Assembly: GCA_003644825.1 (NCBI GenBank)
Contig: QNDJ01000006.1
Location: 1-15,992, forward strand
Source of the DNA: B21-G16 sp003644825 [NCBI: Candidatus Zhuqueibacterota bacterium]
GTDB taxonomy: Bacteria; SM23-31; B21-G16
Reading direction: 5' to 3'
Length of the DNA: 15,992 bases
Part shown: in pieces, positions 7,401 through 15,434 of the stretch
How positions within the stretch are numbered: the first letter of the stretch is position 1
How the letters are laid out: every line of letters starts with the position of its first letter
Notes under the pieces: generated by a model
The model's database searches: none
Told to the model about the DNA's origin: nothing
Seen by the model: only the letters and a program-made list of their open reading frames with translations
Made by a program: the position numbers and the translations under genes

Positions 7401-7907
7401 TTAACCATAAAGTTCTCTAATTGTCATTCCTCTTCTTCTTGCAACAGTAATAGGGTCTTTTATTTTTTTCAAACCTTCAAATGTCGCTTTTACAACATTA
7501 TGAGGGTTCGAAGAACCAATTGATTTTGTTAAAATATCCTGCACCCCCAGAACCTCCATTATAGCTCTAACCGGTCCACCTGCAATGATACCTGTTCCCG
7601 GTGATGCAGGCCTTAAAACAACCCTTCCAGCACCAAATTTCCCTATTATCTCGTGAGGTAATGTAGTTCCATTTAATGGAATCTTTATCAAATTCTTTTT
7701 GGCATTATCAATACCCTTTGAAATAGCATCTGTTACTTCATTTGCTTTTCCAAGTCCAACACCAACAATTCCATTTCCATCACCTACCACTACAATTGCA
7801 TTAAAACCGAACCTTCTGCCCCCTTTAACAACTTTTGCTACACGATTAATATGAACAACTTTTTCTTTAAGTTCTAATTCTCCCGGATTTTTAATTTCTA
7901 CTGCCAT
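7401..7907 (-). CDS. rpsE: 30S ribosomal protein S5
   Basis: S5 lies at the mRNA entry side of the 30S subunit, helps helicase activity and influences decoding fidelity together with S4. The 168 residues are the usual length. The N-terminal double-stranded-RNA-like domain shows [19 protein letters not shown] at about 17-35 and [14 protein letters not shown] at 49-62. The C-terminal domain shows [16 protein letters not shown] and GSSNPHNVV near 131-139. ATG start, with AGGG about 5 nt upstream. It follows rplR by 12 nt and precedes rpmD, the standard spc order. No odd residues were noticed. Confidence 0.98.
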   Translation of the reverse strand: MAVEIKNPGELELKEKVVHINRVAKVVKGGRRFGFNAIVVVGDGNGIVGVGLGKANEVTDAISKGIDNAKKNLIKIPLNGTTLPHEIIGKFGAGRVVLRPASPGTGIIAGGPVRAIMEVLGVQDILTKSIGSSNPHNVVKATFEGLKKIKDPITVARRRGMTIRELYG

Positions 7908-7919
7908 AATACCCTATTT

Positions 7920-8294
7920 TTAAAATATTAAACCTCCTTCTCGTGCTCCTTCTGCAAGAGCCTTAACTCGACCATGATACTTATATCCACTCCTGTCAAA
8001 AGATACTTTTTCAAATTTCATTTTTCGGGCTTTCTCAGCAAGCATCTTACCAACTATTCTACTGATTTCAATCTTACCCTTCTCATTTTTAAGGTTACTC
8101 TTTACTTCTTTTGACAAACTTGTTACAGTTAAAAGAGTCCTGTTATTTTCATCATCAATTAATTGAGCGGTAATATTCTTTAAACTCCTGTATACCGTCA
8201 ATCTCGGTCGTTCCGCTGTACCGATTATCTTCTTTCTAATCCTTTTTTTATGTCTTTCTCTTATTCTTCTTTTCTCTTTATTAATATCTTTCAT
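7920..8294 (-). CDS. rplR: 50S ribosomal protein L18
   Basis: L18 binds 5S rRNA with L5 and helps place the central protuberance of the 50S subunit. The 124 residues fit the family (about 115-125). The N-terminus is strongly basic (KEKRRIRERHKKRIRKKI), followed by the conserved RPRLTVYRSLKNITAQLIDD. The C-terminal half has FDRSGYKYHGRVKALAEGAREGG near 99-121. The ATG has only a weak, distant purine stretch upstream (GGGTAAATTAAG). It follows rplF by 18 nt and precedes rpsE by 12 nt. Confidence 0.97.
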   Translation of the reverse strand: MKDINKEKRRIRERHKKRIRKKIIGTAERPRLTVYRSLKNITAQLIDDENNRTLLTVTSLSKEVKSNLKNEKGKIEISRIVGKMLAEKARKMKFEKVSFDRSGYKYHGRVKALAEGAREGGLIF

Positions 8295-8312
8295 CTTAAT
8301 TTACCCATCAAA

Positions 8313-8849
8313 CTAAATTCCTGTCTTACCCGCTTTTCGTCTAATAATTTCTCCTTCATATTTAATACCTTTGCCTTTATAAGGTTCTGGTGGTCTTAAT
8401 GCTCTTATTTTTGCAGCAACTTCCCCTACCAGTGCTTTGTCTATTCCGGAAACTGTTAAATTTGTTGGTGAATTTACTTTAATCTCTATTCCATCAGGTG
8501 GTAGAAATATAATCGGATGAGAATATCCAAGTGTAAATTTCACAGCATTTTTCTTTTTTTCTACCTTATAACCAACACCGACTATCTCAAGATTTTTTGA
8601 GAAACCTTCGGTAACACCCACTATTAAATTATTAATAAGGGTTCTTGATAAACCATGAATAGACTTATCCGCTTTAGAATCAGATGCCCTGAGAACTTTC
8701 ATTCTATCTCCATTAATATCAAGTGAAATACTTGGATGAAGCATTAAACTTAGTTCACCTTTTGGACCCTTTACTTTTATCAGCTTATTTTCGATTTTCA
8801 ATTCAACATCTTTCGGTATAACAATTTCTTTTTTACCAATCCTTGACAT
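8313..8849 (-). CDS. rplF: 50S ribosomal protein L6
   Basis: L6 lies at the base of the L7/L12 stalk close to the factor-binding site. From the chosen ATG the protein has 178 residues, the family norm, beginning MSRIGKKEIVIPKDVEL. The C-terminal signature RPPEPYKGKGIKYEGE near 149-164 is intact, followed by a basic tail ending KAGKTGI. An upstream in-frame ATG at 8873 would add eight residues (MLCMVGEK) and overlap rpsH by 16 nt. I reject it because AGGTGA stands 4 nt before 8849, overlapping the rpsH stop, and because the family starts with MSRIGK. Confidence 0.97.
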   Translation of the reverse strand: MSRIGKKEIVIPKDVELKIENKLIKVKGPKGELSLMLHPSISLDINGDRMKVLRASDSKADKSIHGLSRTLINNLIVGVTEGFSKNLEIVGVGYKVEKKKNAVKFTLGYSHPIIFLPPDGIEIKVNSPTNLTVSGIDKALVGEVAAKIRALRPPEPYKGKGIKYEGEIIRRKAGKTGI

Positions 8850-8853
8850 TTTT

Positions 8854-8859
8854 TCACCT
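8854..8859 (-). promoter_or_regulatory. Ribosome-binding site of rplF, decides its start
   Basis: AGGTGA stands 4 nt before the ATG at 8849 and shares bases with the rpsH stop codon. It favours the 178-residue start over the ATG at 8873. Confidence 0.75.
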
Positions 8860-9256
8860 ACCATACATAACAAATAACTTCTCCGCCTACCCCTTTCTTT
8901 CGTGCCTCTTTATTTGAAAGAACACCAAGAGGAGTAGTAAGAATAGCAATCCCGAGATTGTTCATAACCCTCGGTATTTCCTTCTTTTTCACATACTTAC
9001 GTAGCCCGGGCTTTGAAACCCGCTTAATATTAGTAATTATATTCTCGTTATTGTCATCATATTTTAAATAAATTCTCAAAATCCCCTGTTTGCCATCATC
9101 TATACTTGTATATCCCTGAATAAATTTTTCCTTTTGCAAAATTTTTGTAATTTCGAGTTTAATCTTGGATAAAGGTATATCCACTTTCTTGTGTTTTGCC
9201 CTCGAAGCATTTTTTATCCTGATAATGTAATCAGCTATAGGATCAGTCATTGTCAT
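8858..9256 (-). CDS. rpsH: 30S ribosomal protein S8
   Basis: S8 is a primary binder of the 16S rRNA central domain and organises the 30S platform. In E. coli it also represses the spc operon by binding the L5 leader. The 132 residues are normal. It opens MTMTDPIADYIIRIKNASRA and carries VSKPGLRKYVKKKEIPRV near 80-97, then GIAILTTPLGVLSNKEARKKGVGGEV toward the end. GGAG lies 8 nt before the first ATG. A second ATG two codons on is less well spaced. It follows rpsN by 18 nt. I saw no S8-type rRNA mimic upstream of rplE, where the gap is only 11 nt. Confidence 0.98.
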   Translation of the reverse strand: MTMTDPIADYIIRIKNASRAKHKKVDIPLSKIKLEITKILQKEKFIQGYTSIDDGKQGILRIYLKYDDNNENIITNIKRVSKPGLRKYVKKKEIPRVMNNLGIAILTTPLGVLSNKEARKKGVGGEVICYVW

Positions 9257-9274
9257 AATTTTATCTCCAAAAAA

Positions 9275-9460
9275 TTACCAGCTTGCTTTAACTACACCCG
9301 GGATCTCTCCTTTCAGTGCAAGCTCCCTGAAACAAATCCTGCAAATTCCAAATTTTCTGTAATAACCTCTTGGCCTCCCGCATCTCGAACATCTGTTATA
9401 TTTCCTTACCTTGTATTTAGGTGGTTTCTTATGTTTTGCTATTAATGATTTTTTTGCCAA
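9275..9460 (-). CDS. rpsN: 30S ribosomal protein S14, type Z (zinc-binding)
   Basis: S14 is a 30S head protein near the tRNA sites. The 61 residues identify the short zinc-binding form: Cys24, Cys27, Cys40 and Cys43 in [11 protein letters not shown] and ICRICFREL. The end [11 protein letters not shown] is invariant in this class. The start codon is TTG ([15 protein letters not shown]); no ATG is available at the N-terminus. AGAGG at 9466-9470 lies 5 nt upstream. It sits between rplE (29 nt, the largest internal gap of the cluster) and rpsH. The zinc form is often written rpsZ or rpsN1. Confidence 0.98.
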   Translation of the reverse strand: MAKKSLIAKHKKPPKYKVRKYNRCSRCGRPRGYYRKFGICRICFRELALKGEIPGVVKASW

Positions 9461-9465
9461 TTTAA

Positions 9466-9470
9466 CCTCT
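9466..9470 (-). promoter_or_regulatory. Ribosome-binding site of rpsN (TTG start)
   Basis: AGAGG, 5 nt before the TTG at 9460, inside the 29-nt gap after rplE. Confidence 0.7.
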
Positions 9471-9489
9471 ACCTCTCTTTTTTTCTCTA

Positions 9490-10047
9490 TTACCTAACTT
9501 TGAAAGGCATTCCAAATCTTTTTAAAAGCTCCAGAGATTCCATATCAGTCTTTGCTGTCGTTACAATTGCAATATCCATACCCCTGATTTTTTCCACTTT
9601 ATCATAATCAATTTCCGGAAAAATTATATGTTCCTTGATACCCATATTATAGTTTCCATGACCATCAAAAGATTTATCCGATAGACCTCGAAAATCTCTT
9701 ATTCTCGGAATAGCTACAGATATCAATCTATCAAGAAATTCATACATATAATCACCCCTTAAAGTAACAAAACATCCTATAGGGTTTCCTTTTCTCAATT
9801 TAAAATTTGAAATCGATTTCCTTGCCCTTGTTATCATAGGTTTTCGACCGGTAATTATCGATAGGTCTGTCGATGCAGATTCAAGACTCTTCGGATTACT
9901 TATTGCTTCACCAACTCCCATATTTACTGAAATTTTAGTAAGTCTTGGAACCTCCATTACATTCCCGTAATTAAAGGTCTTCATCATATAAGGTATAATT
10001 TCTTTTAAATATCTGATTTTTAATCTTGGTATATATTTATCCTTCAT
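9490..10047 (-). CDS. rplE: 50S ribosomal protein L5
   Basis: L5 binds 5S rRNA and sits in the central protuberance, touching the P-site tRNA and S13. The 185 residues match the family (about 179-185). Conserved stretches are [20 protein letters not shown], given here as [16 protein letters not shown] near 33-48, then [20 protein letters not shown] and [20 protein letters not shown]. The end [14 protein letters not shown] is typical. It starts with ATG and follows rplX by 11 nt. No large leader precedes it. Confidence 0.98.
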   Translation of the reverse strand: MKDKYIPRLKIRYLKEIIPYMMKTFNYGNVMEVPRLTKISVNMGVGEAISNPKSLESASTDLSIITGRKPMITRARKSISNFKLRKGNPIGCFVTLRGDYMYEFLDRLISVAIPRIRDFRGLSDKSFDGHGNYNMGIKEHIIFPEIDYDKVEKIRGMDIAIVTTAKTDMESLELLKRFGMPFKVR

Positions 10048-10058
10048 TCTTTTTTACC

Positions 10059-10379
10059 CTAAATGTTTGTTGCCAGCATTTCTCCGCAATTCCTGCATAC
10101 TCGTACTATTCTTTTATCCTTTAATACTTTCTTTGCGATTCGCGTTTTTGAGTTACACTTTCCACAGATAATCATAGCATTCGATGCATGAATCGGTGCT
10201 TCCTTTTCAATTATTCCGCCCTGAGGATTCTTCTGAGAAGGCCTTGTATGCCTTTTTATTATATTTACACCCTCAATAAGAATCCTGTTTTCTTTGGGAA
10301 AAACCTTTAATACTTTCCCCTTTTTACCTTTATGAACACCCGAAATTACTATAACATGGTCATTTTTTCTTATATTCAT
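10059..10379 (-). CDS. rplX: 50S ribosomal protein L24 with two CxxC pairs
   Basis: L24 starts 50S assembly by binding the 5' end of 23S rRNA and lies near the peptide exit. The 106 residues fit the family. The N-terminal KOW domain has DHVIVISGVHKGKKGKVLKV near 7-26. It is followed by EGVNIIKRHTRPSQKNPQGG and IEKEAPIHASNAMI. The C-terminal part has Cys72, Cys75, Cys95 and Cys98 (ICGKCNSKTR, then VCRNCGEML), spaced like a zinc ribbon. Many L24 proteins lack some or all of these cysteines; metal binding here is inferred. The ATG at 10379 has GATGG upstream and lies 6 nt after rplN. Confidence 0.97.
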   Translation of the reverse strand: MNIRKNDHVIVISGVHKGKKGKVLKVFPKENRILIEGVNIIKRHTRPSQKNPQGGIIEKEAPIHASNAMIICGKCNSKTRIAKKVLKDKRIVRVCRNCGEMLATNI

Positions 10380-10385
10380 AGTCCA

Positions 10386-10754
10386 TCATAATACTTCTGG
10401 TGCAAGAGAAACAATCTTCATATATTCTTTTTCCCTTAATTCTCTTGCCACCGGTCCAAAAATTCTTGTTCCTTTAGGTTCGTTCTGGTCATTAATTAAA
10501 ACAGCTGCATTTTCATCAAATTTAATGTATGAACCATCCTTCCTTTTATACTCTTTTTTTGTCCTGACAATCACTGCTCTTGAAATATCACCTTTTTTGA
10601 CTCCACCTCCCGGAATAGCATTTTTCACCGAAACAATAATCACATCACCCACTCTTCCATATCGTTTTCTGGTTCCACCTAAAATTCTGATGCACATTAC
10701 TTTTTTTGCACCAGTATTATCTGCTACATTTAATCGAGTTTGCTCCCTAATCAT
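10386..10754 (-). CDS. rplN: 50S ribosomal protein L14
   Basis: L14 is a highly conserved 50S interface protein that contacts 16S rRNA and is the target of ribosome-silencing factor RsfS. The 122 residues are the exact bacterial norm. It starts [20 protein letters not shown] and carries [20 protein letters not shown], then [19 protein letters not shown]. It ends with [19 protein letters not shown] and a short tail. ATG start; it follows rpsQ by 16 nt. It marks the switch from the S10-type to the spc-type block, but there is no room for a separate promoter in the gap. Confidence 0.98.
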   Translation of the reverse strand: MIREQTRLNVADNTGAKKVMCIRILGGTRKRYGRVGDVIIVSVKNAIPGGGVKKGDISRAVIVRTKKEYKRKDGSYIKFDENAAVLINDQNEPKGTRIFGPVARELREKEYMKIVSLAPEVL

Positions 10755-10770
10755 TTTTCCATCCCAAACC

Positions 10771-11043
10771 TTATTTTGCTTTTTCTATTATCTCAACTAA
10801 CCGCCACCTTTTTCTTTTACTCAGGGGCCTGGTTTCCATTATTTTTACAAAATCCCCAACATTACACCTGTTTTCCTCATCATGAGCCATTAACTTGGTA
10901 GTCTTCTTAATATACTTTTTATAAATTGGATGTTTTATTTTCCTTTCAACAGCCACAACTATCGATTTATCCATTTTATTACTCAAGACAGTACCAATTC
11001 TGACTTTTCGTTTTCCTCTTGATTCTTTTTCTGACTTGTCCAT
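10771..11043 (-). CDS. rpsQ: 30S ribosomal protein S17
   Basis: S17 is an OB-fold primary binder of 16S rRNA helix 11 on the 30S body. The 90 residues match the family. Key stretches are [20 protein letters not shown] at 10-29, then [16 protein letters not shown] near 34-49, and [20 protein letters not shown] near 60-79. The acidic, Lys-rich first nine residues are slightly longer than in E. coli. ATG start. It lies 24 nt after rpmC and 16 nt before rplN. Confidence 0.97.
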   Translation of the reverse strand: MDKSEKESRGKRKVRIGTVLSNKMDKSIVVAVERKIKHPIYKKYIKKTTKLMAHDEENRCNVGDFVKIMETRPLSKRKRWRLVEIIEKAK

Positions 11044-11067
11044 ATCTGTATATTATATTTTTTATGG

Positions 11068-11316
11068 TTAACTTTTACTTTCTTCAGACTCACTAATTAC
11101 TTTTTTTTCTTCACGAATTCCAAGGTCAAACTCTCTCAAAACTGTTTTCAATCGGGCTATATCTCTACGAATAGTTCTTAATAACAATGGATTGTCCAGC
11201 TGCCTTGTTACTTTTTGAAACCTGAGATTTTCATATTCTTCGAGTAATTCCTCCAGCATTAACTCAATCTCTTTTCTCGGTAGATTTCTGATTTCGTGCA
11301 TTCTAATCTTATTCAC
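11068..11316 (-). CDS. rpmC: 50S ribosomal protein L29
   Basis: L29 is a two- or three-helix protein beside L23 at the peptide exit, where chaperones and signal recognition particle dock. The conserved part is [20 protein letters not shown] followed by [17 protein letters not shown] and [15 protein letters not shown]. The 82 residues exceed the usual 60-72 because of a charged tail ([17 protein letters not shown]). The start is GTG at 11316, overlapping the end of rplP by 8 nt, with GGAGG at 11323-11327 spaced 6 nt. An ATG at 11301 would give 77 residues and has a poorer spacing, but it cannot be fully excluded. Confidence 0.95.
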   Translation of the reverse strand: MNKIRMHEIRNLPRKEIELMLEELLEEYENLRFQKVTRQLDNPLLLRTIRRDIARLKTVLREFDLGIREEKKVISESEESKS

Positions 11317-11728
11317 CTAACTCCTCCGCTGCTACAAACTTGGTTTTTATTGGGAGTTTATGAGATGCTAACCTCAATGCCTCCCTGGCTAAATCTTTTG
11401 GCACACCTTCTAATTCAAATAATATTCTTCCGGGTTTTACCACAGCAACCCAGAATTCCGGGGAACCTTTGCCCTTTCCCATTCTCGTTTCGGCTGGCTT
11501 TTTAGTACAGGGTTTATCAGGGAATATCCTTATCCATACTTTTCCACCCCTTTTAATGTGCCTTGTCATTGCAATTCTGGCTGCCTCAATCTGTCTTGCC
11601 GTTATCCAGCAAGGTTCCATTGCCTTTAAACCATAACTCCCAAAACTGATAGTAGAACCTCTTAAGCTTTTACCCTTCAGCCTTCCACGCTGTTGTTTCC
11701 TTCTTTTAACTCTTTTAGGCATTAACAT
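11309..11728 (-). CDS. rplP: 50S ribosomal protein L16
   Basis: L16 lies at the A-site side of the 50S subunit, contacting tRNA and the peptidyl-transferase region. The 139 residues are normal. It starts [19 protein letters not shown], then [21 protein letters not shown] near 33-53. It carries [20 protein letters not shown] at 69-88, with Arg82 matching E. coli Arg81. The ATG at 11728 has AGGGGTGA upstream at good spacing, and ML-PKR is a common family start. The second ATG two codons later is spaced worse. Its end overlaps rpmC by 8 nt, suggesting coupling. Confidence 0.98.
   Translation of the reverse strand: MLMPKRVKRRKQQRGRLKGKSLRGSTISFGSYGLKAMEPCWITARQIEAARIAMTRHIKRGGKVWIRIFPDKPCTKKPAETRMGKGKGSPEFWVAVVKPGRILFELEGVPKDLAREALRLASHKLPIKTKFVAAEELGE
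11323..11327 (-). promoter_or_regulatory. Ribosome-binding site of rpmC (GTG start) inside rplP
   Basis: GGAGG lies 6 nt before the GTG at 11316, within the last codons of rplP. It favours the GTG over the ATG at 11301. Confidence 0.7.
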
Positions 11729-11750
11729 TTAAATCACCCCTGAATTTCAA

Positions 11751-12392
11751 TTACTTTTTCCCGGAAGAACCGAGTATTTCACCATTACAAATCCACACTT
11801 TCACACCAATTACTCCATAAGTTGTTTTTGCGATTTCAACAGCATAATCAATATCAGCCCTTAATGTATGTAAAGGTATTCTTCCTTCTTTATATTCTTC
11901 ACTTCTTGCCATTTCCGCACCACCCAATCGTCCTGAACATCGGATTCTTATTCCTTCTGCTCCCATTCTCATTGTAGACATAATAGCTCTTTTCATAGCT
12001 CGCCTATAGGATATTTTACCCTCAAGCTGTCTCGCAACATTCTCAGCAACAAGATATGCATCCAGTTCTGGCCTTTTTACTTCGTTAATATTTAGTTGAA
12101 TGTCTTTTTCTGTTAATGTTTTTAATTCTTCTCTTAATTTATCAACTTCAGCTCCTTTTCTTCCGATAATGATTCCTGGTCTGGCAGTATATATATTTAG
12201 TGTTATTTTTTTCAGAGTTCTTTCGATCTCTATTTTTGAAACCCCTGCTTTTGTAAGTCTATTTCTAATATATTTCCTTAGCATCAAATCCTCATTAAGC
12301 TTCTCTGCAAAATTCTTTTCATCAAACCAGTGAGAATCCCAGGTCTTTATTATACCTAATCTCAATCCAATCGGATTTGTTTTCTGTCCCAA
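11751..12392 (-). CDS. rpsC: 30S ribosomal protein S3
   Basis: S3 is a 30S head protein at the mRNA entry tunnel and part of the ribosomal helicase with S4 and S5. It starts [16 protein letters not shown], an invariant opening. A KH domain follows with [10 protein letters not shown] at 74-83. The C-terminal domain has [19 protein letters not shown] and [14 protein letters not shown], and ends [15 protein letters not shown]. The 213 residues are near the short end of the family; only the variable tail is reduced. The start is TTG at 12392, fixed by the conserved N-terminus and by GGGAGG at 12398-12403 with a 5-nt spacer. It lies 15 nt after rplV and 22 nt before rplP. Confidence 0.98.
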   Translation of the reverse strand: MGQKTNPIGLRLGIIKTWDSHWFDEKNFAEKLNEDLMLRKYIRNRLTKAGVSKIEIERTLKKITLNIYTARPGIIIGRKGAEVDKLREELKTLTEKDIQLNINEVKRPELDAYLVAENVARQLEGKISYRRAMKRAIMSTMRMGAEGIRIRCSGRLGGAEMARSEEYKEGRIPLHTLRADIDYAVEIAKTTYGVIGVKVWICNGEILGSSGKK

Positions 12393-12397
12393 ATTAT

Positions 12398-12403
12398 CCT
12401 CCC
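12398..12403 (-). promoter_or_regulatory. Ribosome-binding site of rpsC (TTG start)
   Basis: GGGAGG with a 5-nt spacer (ATAAT) to the TTG at 12392, supporting that start. Confidence 0.8.
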
Positions 12404-12407
12404 TTTA

Positions 12408-12752
12408 TTAAACTTCATTCGAGACTTCTATATTAATATGACTCGAACGTTTTCTAATTCTTGTTGCTCTTCCCATTGCCCGGGGGCGAAACCTTTTCAG
12501 AGTAGGTCCCTGATTCACTTCAAGTTTTGACACAATAAAATCCTCAACCTTCACCTTCTTACTTCCTTCCTGATTCAAAAGGTTCGAAATAGCAGACCTT
12601 AATACATTCTCCAGTTCCCTTGAAGCAGCTTTTGGGCAAAAATGTAAAATATTTAGTGCTTCCTCTACCCCCTTACCTTTAATTAATTCGGCAACTCTCC
12701 TTACCTTTCGGGGAGAATGACGAATATATTTTCCTTTTGCTTTTCCAATCAT
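12408..12752 (-). CDS. rplV: 50S ribosomal protein L22
   Basis: L22 lines the narrow part of the peptide exit tunnel with its long beta hairpin. From the chosen ATG it has 114 residues, beginning MIGKAKGKYIRHSPRKVRRV. RHSPRKVR is the N-terminal hallmark, and the hairpin region VNQGPTLKRFRPRAMGRA is intact, followed by THINIEV-like SSHINIEVS at the end. A GTG at 12761 would add MEK, but it has no Shine-Dalgarno, while GGTGG at 12758-12762 fits the ATG at 12752 with a 5-nt spacer. It lies 15 nt after rpsS and 15 nt before rpsC. Confidence 0.95.
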   Translation of the reverse strand: MIGKAKGKYIRHSPRKVRRVAELIKGKGVEEALNILHFCPKAASRELENVLRSAISNLLNQEGSKKVKVEDFIVSKLEVNQGPTLKRFRPRAMGRATRIRKRSSHINIEVSNEV

Positions 12753-12757
12753 TTTTT

Positions 12758-12762
12758 CCACC
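12758..12762 (-). promoter_or_regulatory. Ribosome-binding site of rplV, decides its start
   Basis: GGTGG, 5 nt before the ATG at 12752. It overlaps the alternative GTG at 12761, which therefore cannot use it. Confidence 0.65.
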
Positions 12763-12767
12763 AGTAT

Positions 12768-13055
12768 CTATTTTAAAGACGTAGACCTTTCTGTAACTCT
12801 TCCACTATGCCCCCTGTATGTCCTTGTTGGAGCAAATTCACCCAATTTATGGCCAACCATATTCTCAGAAATATATACAGGAATAAATTTATTACCATTA
12901 TGAATAGCAATAGTATGACCAACAAATTCAGGTGATATCATAGAATTTCTTGCCCATGTTTTTATTACTTTCTTTGTGTTTGTTTTATTAAGAGCTTCTA
13001 TCTTCTTTAATAACTTCTGGTCTATATATGGACCTTTTTTTACAGATCTTCCCAT
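12768..13055 (-). CDS. rpsS: 30S ribosomal protein S19
   Basis: S19 is a 30S head protein that pairs with S13 near the A-site finger bridge. The 95 residues are normal. It starts [19 protein letters not shown]. It then shows [20 protein letters not shown] near 33-52 and [18 protein letters not shown] near 68-85, all family hallmarks. ATG start at 13055. It follows rplB by 12 nt and precedes rplV, the standard S10-operon order. Confidence 0.98.
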   Translation of the reverse strand: MGRSVKKGPYIDQKLLKKIEALNKTNTKKVIKTWARNSMISPEFVGHTIAIHNGNKFIPVYISENMVGHKLGEFAPTRTYRGHSGRVTERSTSLK

Positions 13056-13067
13056 ATTTTTCTCATT

Positions 13068-13886
13068 CTATTTTCTTCTTTTAATTATCAATTTATCCGA
13101 TAATTTTTTCTTTCTTGTTTTAAAACCTTTAGCTGGCATTCCCCAGGGTGAACATGGATGCCTGCCACCTGACGATTTTCCTTCACCACCGCCCATAGGA
13201 TGGTCAATGGGGTTCATTGCAACACCTCTAACCCTTGGCCTTCTCCCCAGCCATCTTCTCCGACCGGCTTTCCCATAAGAAACTATCTCATTATCAGGAT
13301 TATCAAGAACACCTATTGTAGCCGAACACTCTAACCTTATCTTCCTTATTTCGCCTGATGGAAGCTTTACAATCCCATAATTATCTTCTCTCGCAACAAG
13401 CTGCCCCGCGCATCCAGCACTCCTTGCTATTTCCCCTCCTTTACCTTTCTTAAGTTCAATATTATGGATAAATGTCCCAACAGGAATATTCTTCAAAGGA
13501 AGACAATTCCCCGGTTTTATTTCACTTTCGGGCCCACTGGTAACATAATCATTAACCTTCAATCCCGATGGTGCTAATATATATCTTTTTTCACCATCAG
13601 CATATACGGTAAGAGCAATCCACGCTGTTCTATTCGGGTCATATTCAATAGATGCTATCCTTCCCGGAATTCCTGTCTTATCTCTCTTAAAATCAATTAT
13701 CCTGTATTTTCGTTTATGACCACCACCTCTATGACGAACAGTAACCCTTCCTAAGTTGTTTCTTCCACTCTTTTTCTTTATTCCCTTCGTTAAAGACTTT
13801 TCCGGCTCTTCTCTTGTAAAATTCCCTATAATAGAAGTCTTATATCGTAAAGTCGGTGTAACAGGCTTATACTTTTTTAATGCCAT
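13068..13886 (-). CDS. rplB: 50S ribosomal protein L2
   Basis: L2 is a primary 23S rRNA binder needed for subunit joining and for peptidyl-transferase centre assembly. The 272 residues match the family exactly. Conserved parts include [19 protein letters not shown] near 48-66 and the C-terminal [14 protein letters not shown] at 224-237. His229, long studied in E. coli L2, is conserved; the second His of the usual HPHGGGEG is Met231 here. After it comes [27 protein letters not shown] variants are known in several phyla, so this is a lineage marker rather than a defect. ATG start. It lies 2 nt after rplW. Confidence 0.98.
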   Translation of the reverse strand: MALKKYKPVTPTLRYKTSIIGNFTREEPEKSLTKGIKKKSGRNNLGRVTVRHRGGGHKRKYRIIDFKRDKTGIPGRIASIEYDPNRTAWIALTVYADGEKRYILAPSGLKVNDYVTSGPESEIKPGNCLPLKNIPVGTFIHNIELKKGKGGEIARSAGCAGQLVAREDNYGIVKLPSGEIRKIRLECSATIGVLDNPDNEIVSYGKAGRRRWLGRRPRVRGVAMNPIDHPMGGGEGKSSGGRHPCSPWGMPAKGFKTRKKKLSDKLIIKRRK

Positions 13887-13888
13887 TT

Positions 13889-14179
13889 CTAAGTTCCTTC
13901 GAACAATTCTATTTTATATCCCTTTTTTAAAGTTACTATTGCTTTTTTCCTTTTTTTTCTTCTACCCTGAAACCTTCCCATTCTTTTCAGTTTACCTTTT
14001 ACATTCATAACATTTACTTTTTCCACTTTAACTTCAAACCGTTCTTCAATCCTTTTAGCAATATCTATCTTATTAGCTCTGGGGTCAACCTCAAAACCAT
14101 ATTTATTTTCCTTCTCAGATATCAAGGTAATTTTTTCCGTAACCAATGGAAACAATATCGTTTTTAATGGGTCTTTCAT
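13889..14179 (-). CDS. rplW: 50S ribosomal protein L23
   Basis: L23 sits at the peptide tunnel exit and docks trigger factor and signal recognition particle. The 96 residues fit the family. It reads [20 protein letters not shown] near 8-27, then [20 protein letters not shown] near 29-48. [19 protein letters not shown] and the basic loop [19 protein letters not shown] follow. ATG start. It lies 2 nt after rplD and 2 nt before rplB, so translation of the three is probably coupled. Confidence 0.97.
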   Translation of the reverse strand: MKDPLKTILFPLVTEKITLISEKENKYGFEVDPRANKIDIAKRIEERFEVKVEKVNVMNVKGKLKRMGRFQGRRKKRKKAIVTLKKGYKIELFEGT

Positions 14180-14181
14180 AT

Positions 14182-14805
14182 CTAAAAAATCCTGTTTATT
14201 ATATCTACTGCATCTTTTTGAATAAGTAATAACTCACTGTTTAATATATTATACGTTGAAATTCTGCTTGCATTATATAGCTGAAAATCTGGGATATTTC
14301 TACCTGATTTAAATAAATTTTCAGAATCTTTCCCCGTTAAAAGAGCAATTTTTCTTTCATCCCCACCCAGATTCCTCAAAATATTCAGCATATCTTTTGT
14401 TCTCGGTTTTTCAAAATCAAAACTTTCTGTAATTTTAACTTTATTTTCCTTAATTTTATAAACAAATGCCGACCTTCTTGCAAGTTTTTTAACTTTTTTA
14501 TTAACCTTAATATTGTACTTATGCGGAACAGGGCCAAATACACGGCCACCACCCCTCCATATAGGAGACCTTATGGTTCCTGCTCTTGAACGTCCTGTTC
14601 CTTTTTGTCTGTAAGGTTTTGCACCACCACCTCTTCGTAAAGACCTGTTTTTTGTAGCAGAAGTCCCCTGTCTCTGCGCCGCAAGATAAGACTTAACTGC
14701 AAGGTAAATAGCACTATCATTCGGCTTTATATTTACTATATCATCCCTTATAACCACTTTTTCTTCAGAAACCGTACCATCTATTTTGTACACTGAAAAT
14801 TCCAT
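14182..14805 (-). CDS. rplD: 50S ribosomal protein L4
   Basis: L4 lines the exit tunnel with L22. In E. coli it also represses the S10 operon and inhibits RNase E. The 207 residues match the family. The extended loop has [20 protein letters not shown] near 49-68, then [19 protein letters not shown] and VFGPVPHKY. The globular part ends with [18 protein letters not shown] start. It follows rplC by 7 nt. The L4-responsive leader known upstream of E. coli rpsJ is not present: rpsJ follows tuf by only 14 nt here. Confidence 0.98.
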   Translation of the reverse strand: MEFSVYKIDGTVSEEKVVIRDDIVNIKPNDSAIYLAVKSYLAAQRQGTSATKNRSLRRGGGAKPYRQKGTGRSRAGTIRSPIWRGGGRVFGPVPHKYNIKVNKKVKKLARRSAFVYKIKENKVKITESFDFEKPRTKDMLNILRNLGGDERKIALLTGKDSENLFKSGRNIPDFQLYNASRISTYNILNSELLLIQKDAVDIINRIF

Positions 14806-14812
14806 TAAACCC

Positions 14813-15433
14813 TCAAACTTTCCTTATTTCAATTAAACTATTTCTTGCACCGGGCACTGAACCCTTTAAAAAAAGAATGTTATTCTTTTCATCTATGTCA
14901 ACCACTTCCAGGTTTTTTATAGTAACTCTTTTTCCTCCCATTCTACCCCCCATCTTCAATCCTTTAAAAACCCTGGAAGGAAATGATGAAGAACCTATTG
15001 AGCCAGGAGCCCTGAGCCTATCAGATTGACCATGGCTCTTTGGTCCACCACGAAAATTATATCTCTTCACAACTCCTGCAAAGCCTCTTCCCTTAGAAAT
15101 ACCCGTTACTTTTACTTTTTCACCCTGATGAAATATATTTACTCCGATTTCTTCGCCCAATTTATACTTCCTGTTTTCTTCTAACGGAAACTCCCTCAGG
15201 TATCTTAAAGGCTTTGTATTTGCCAGTTTAAAATGACCTAACATTGGTTTTGTCGTATGTTTTTCCTTCTTTATACAATAACCAATCTGAACCGCTCTAT
15301 AACCATCCTTTTCCACACTTTTTATCTGAGTAATATAGCAAGGACCAGCTTCAACAAGAGTAACAGGTATACAATTACCATTCCTGTCAAAAATATTTGT
15401 CATTCCCAATTTTTTTCCTAACAATCCTTTCAT
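14813..15433 (-). CDS. rplC: 50S ribosomal protein L3
   Basis: L3 is an early 50S assembly protein whose loop reaches the peptidyl-transferase centre. The 206 residues match the family. It starts MKGLLGKKLGMTNIFDRNG. The central part has EKVKVTGISKGRGFAGVVKR, and the loop GGPKSHGQSDRLRAPGSIGS is followed by VFKGLKMGGRMGGKRVT. The position of Gln150, methylated by PrmB in E. coli (GSIGQ), is Ser here, so that modification should be absent. The ATG is 1 nt after the rpsJ stop, with AAAGG inside the end of rpsJ, so translation is probably coupled. Confidence 0.98.
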   Translation of the reverse strand: MKGLLGKKLGMTNIFDRNGNCIPVTLVEAGPCYITQIKSVEKDGYRAVQIGYCIKKEKHTTKPMLGHFKLANTKPLRYLREFPLEENRKYKLGEEIGVNIFHQGEKVKVTGISKGRGFAGVVKRYNFRGGPKSHGQSDRLRAPGSIGSSSFPSRVFKGLKMGGRMGGKRVTIKNLEVVDIDEKNNILFLKGSVPGARNSLIEIRKV

Positions 15434-15434
15434 A

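Noticed and set aside
8850-8873. Longer L6 start at the ATG at 8873
   Set aside because: It would overlap rpsH by 16 nt and add residues absent from the family. The ATG at 8849 has AGGTGA in place and gives the standard MSRIGK start.
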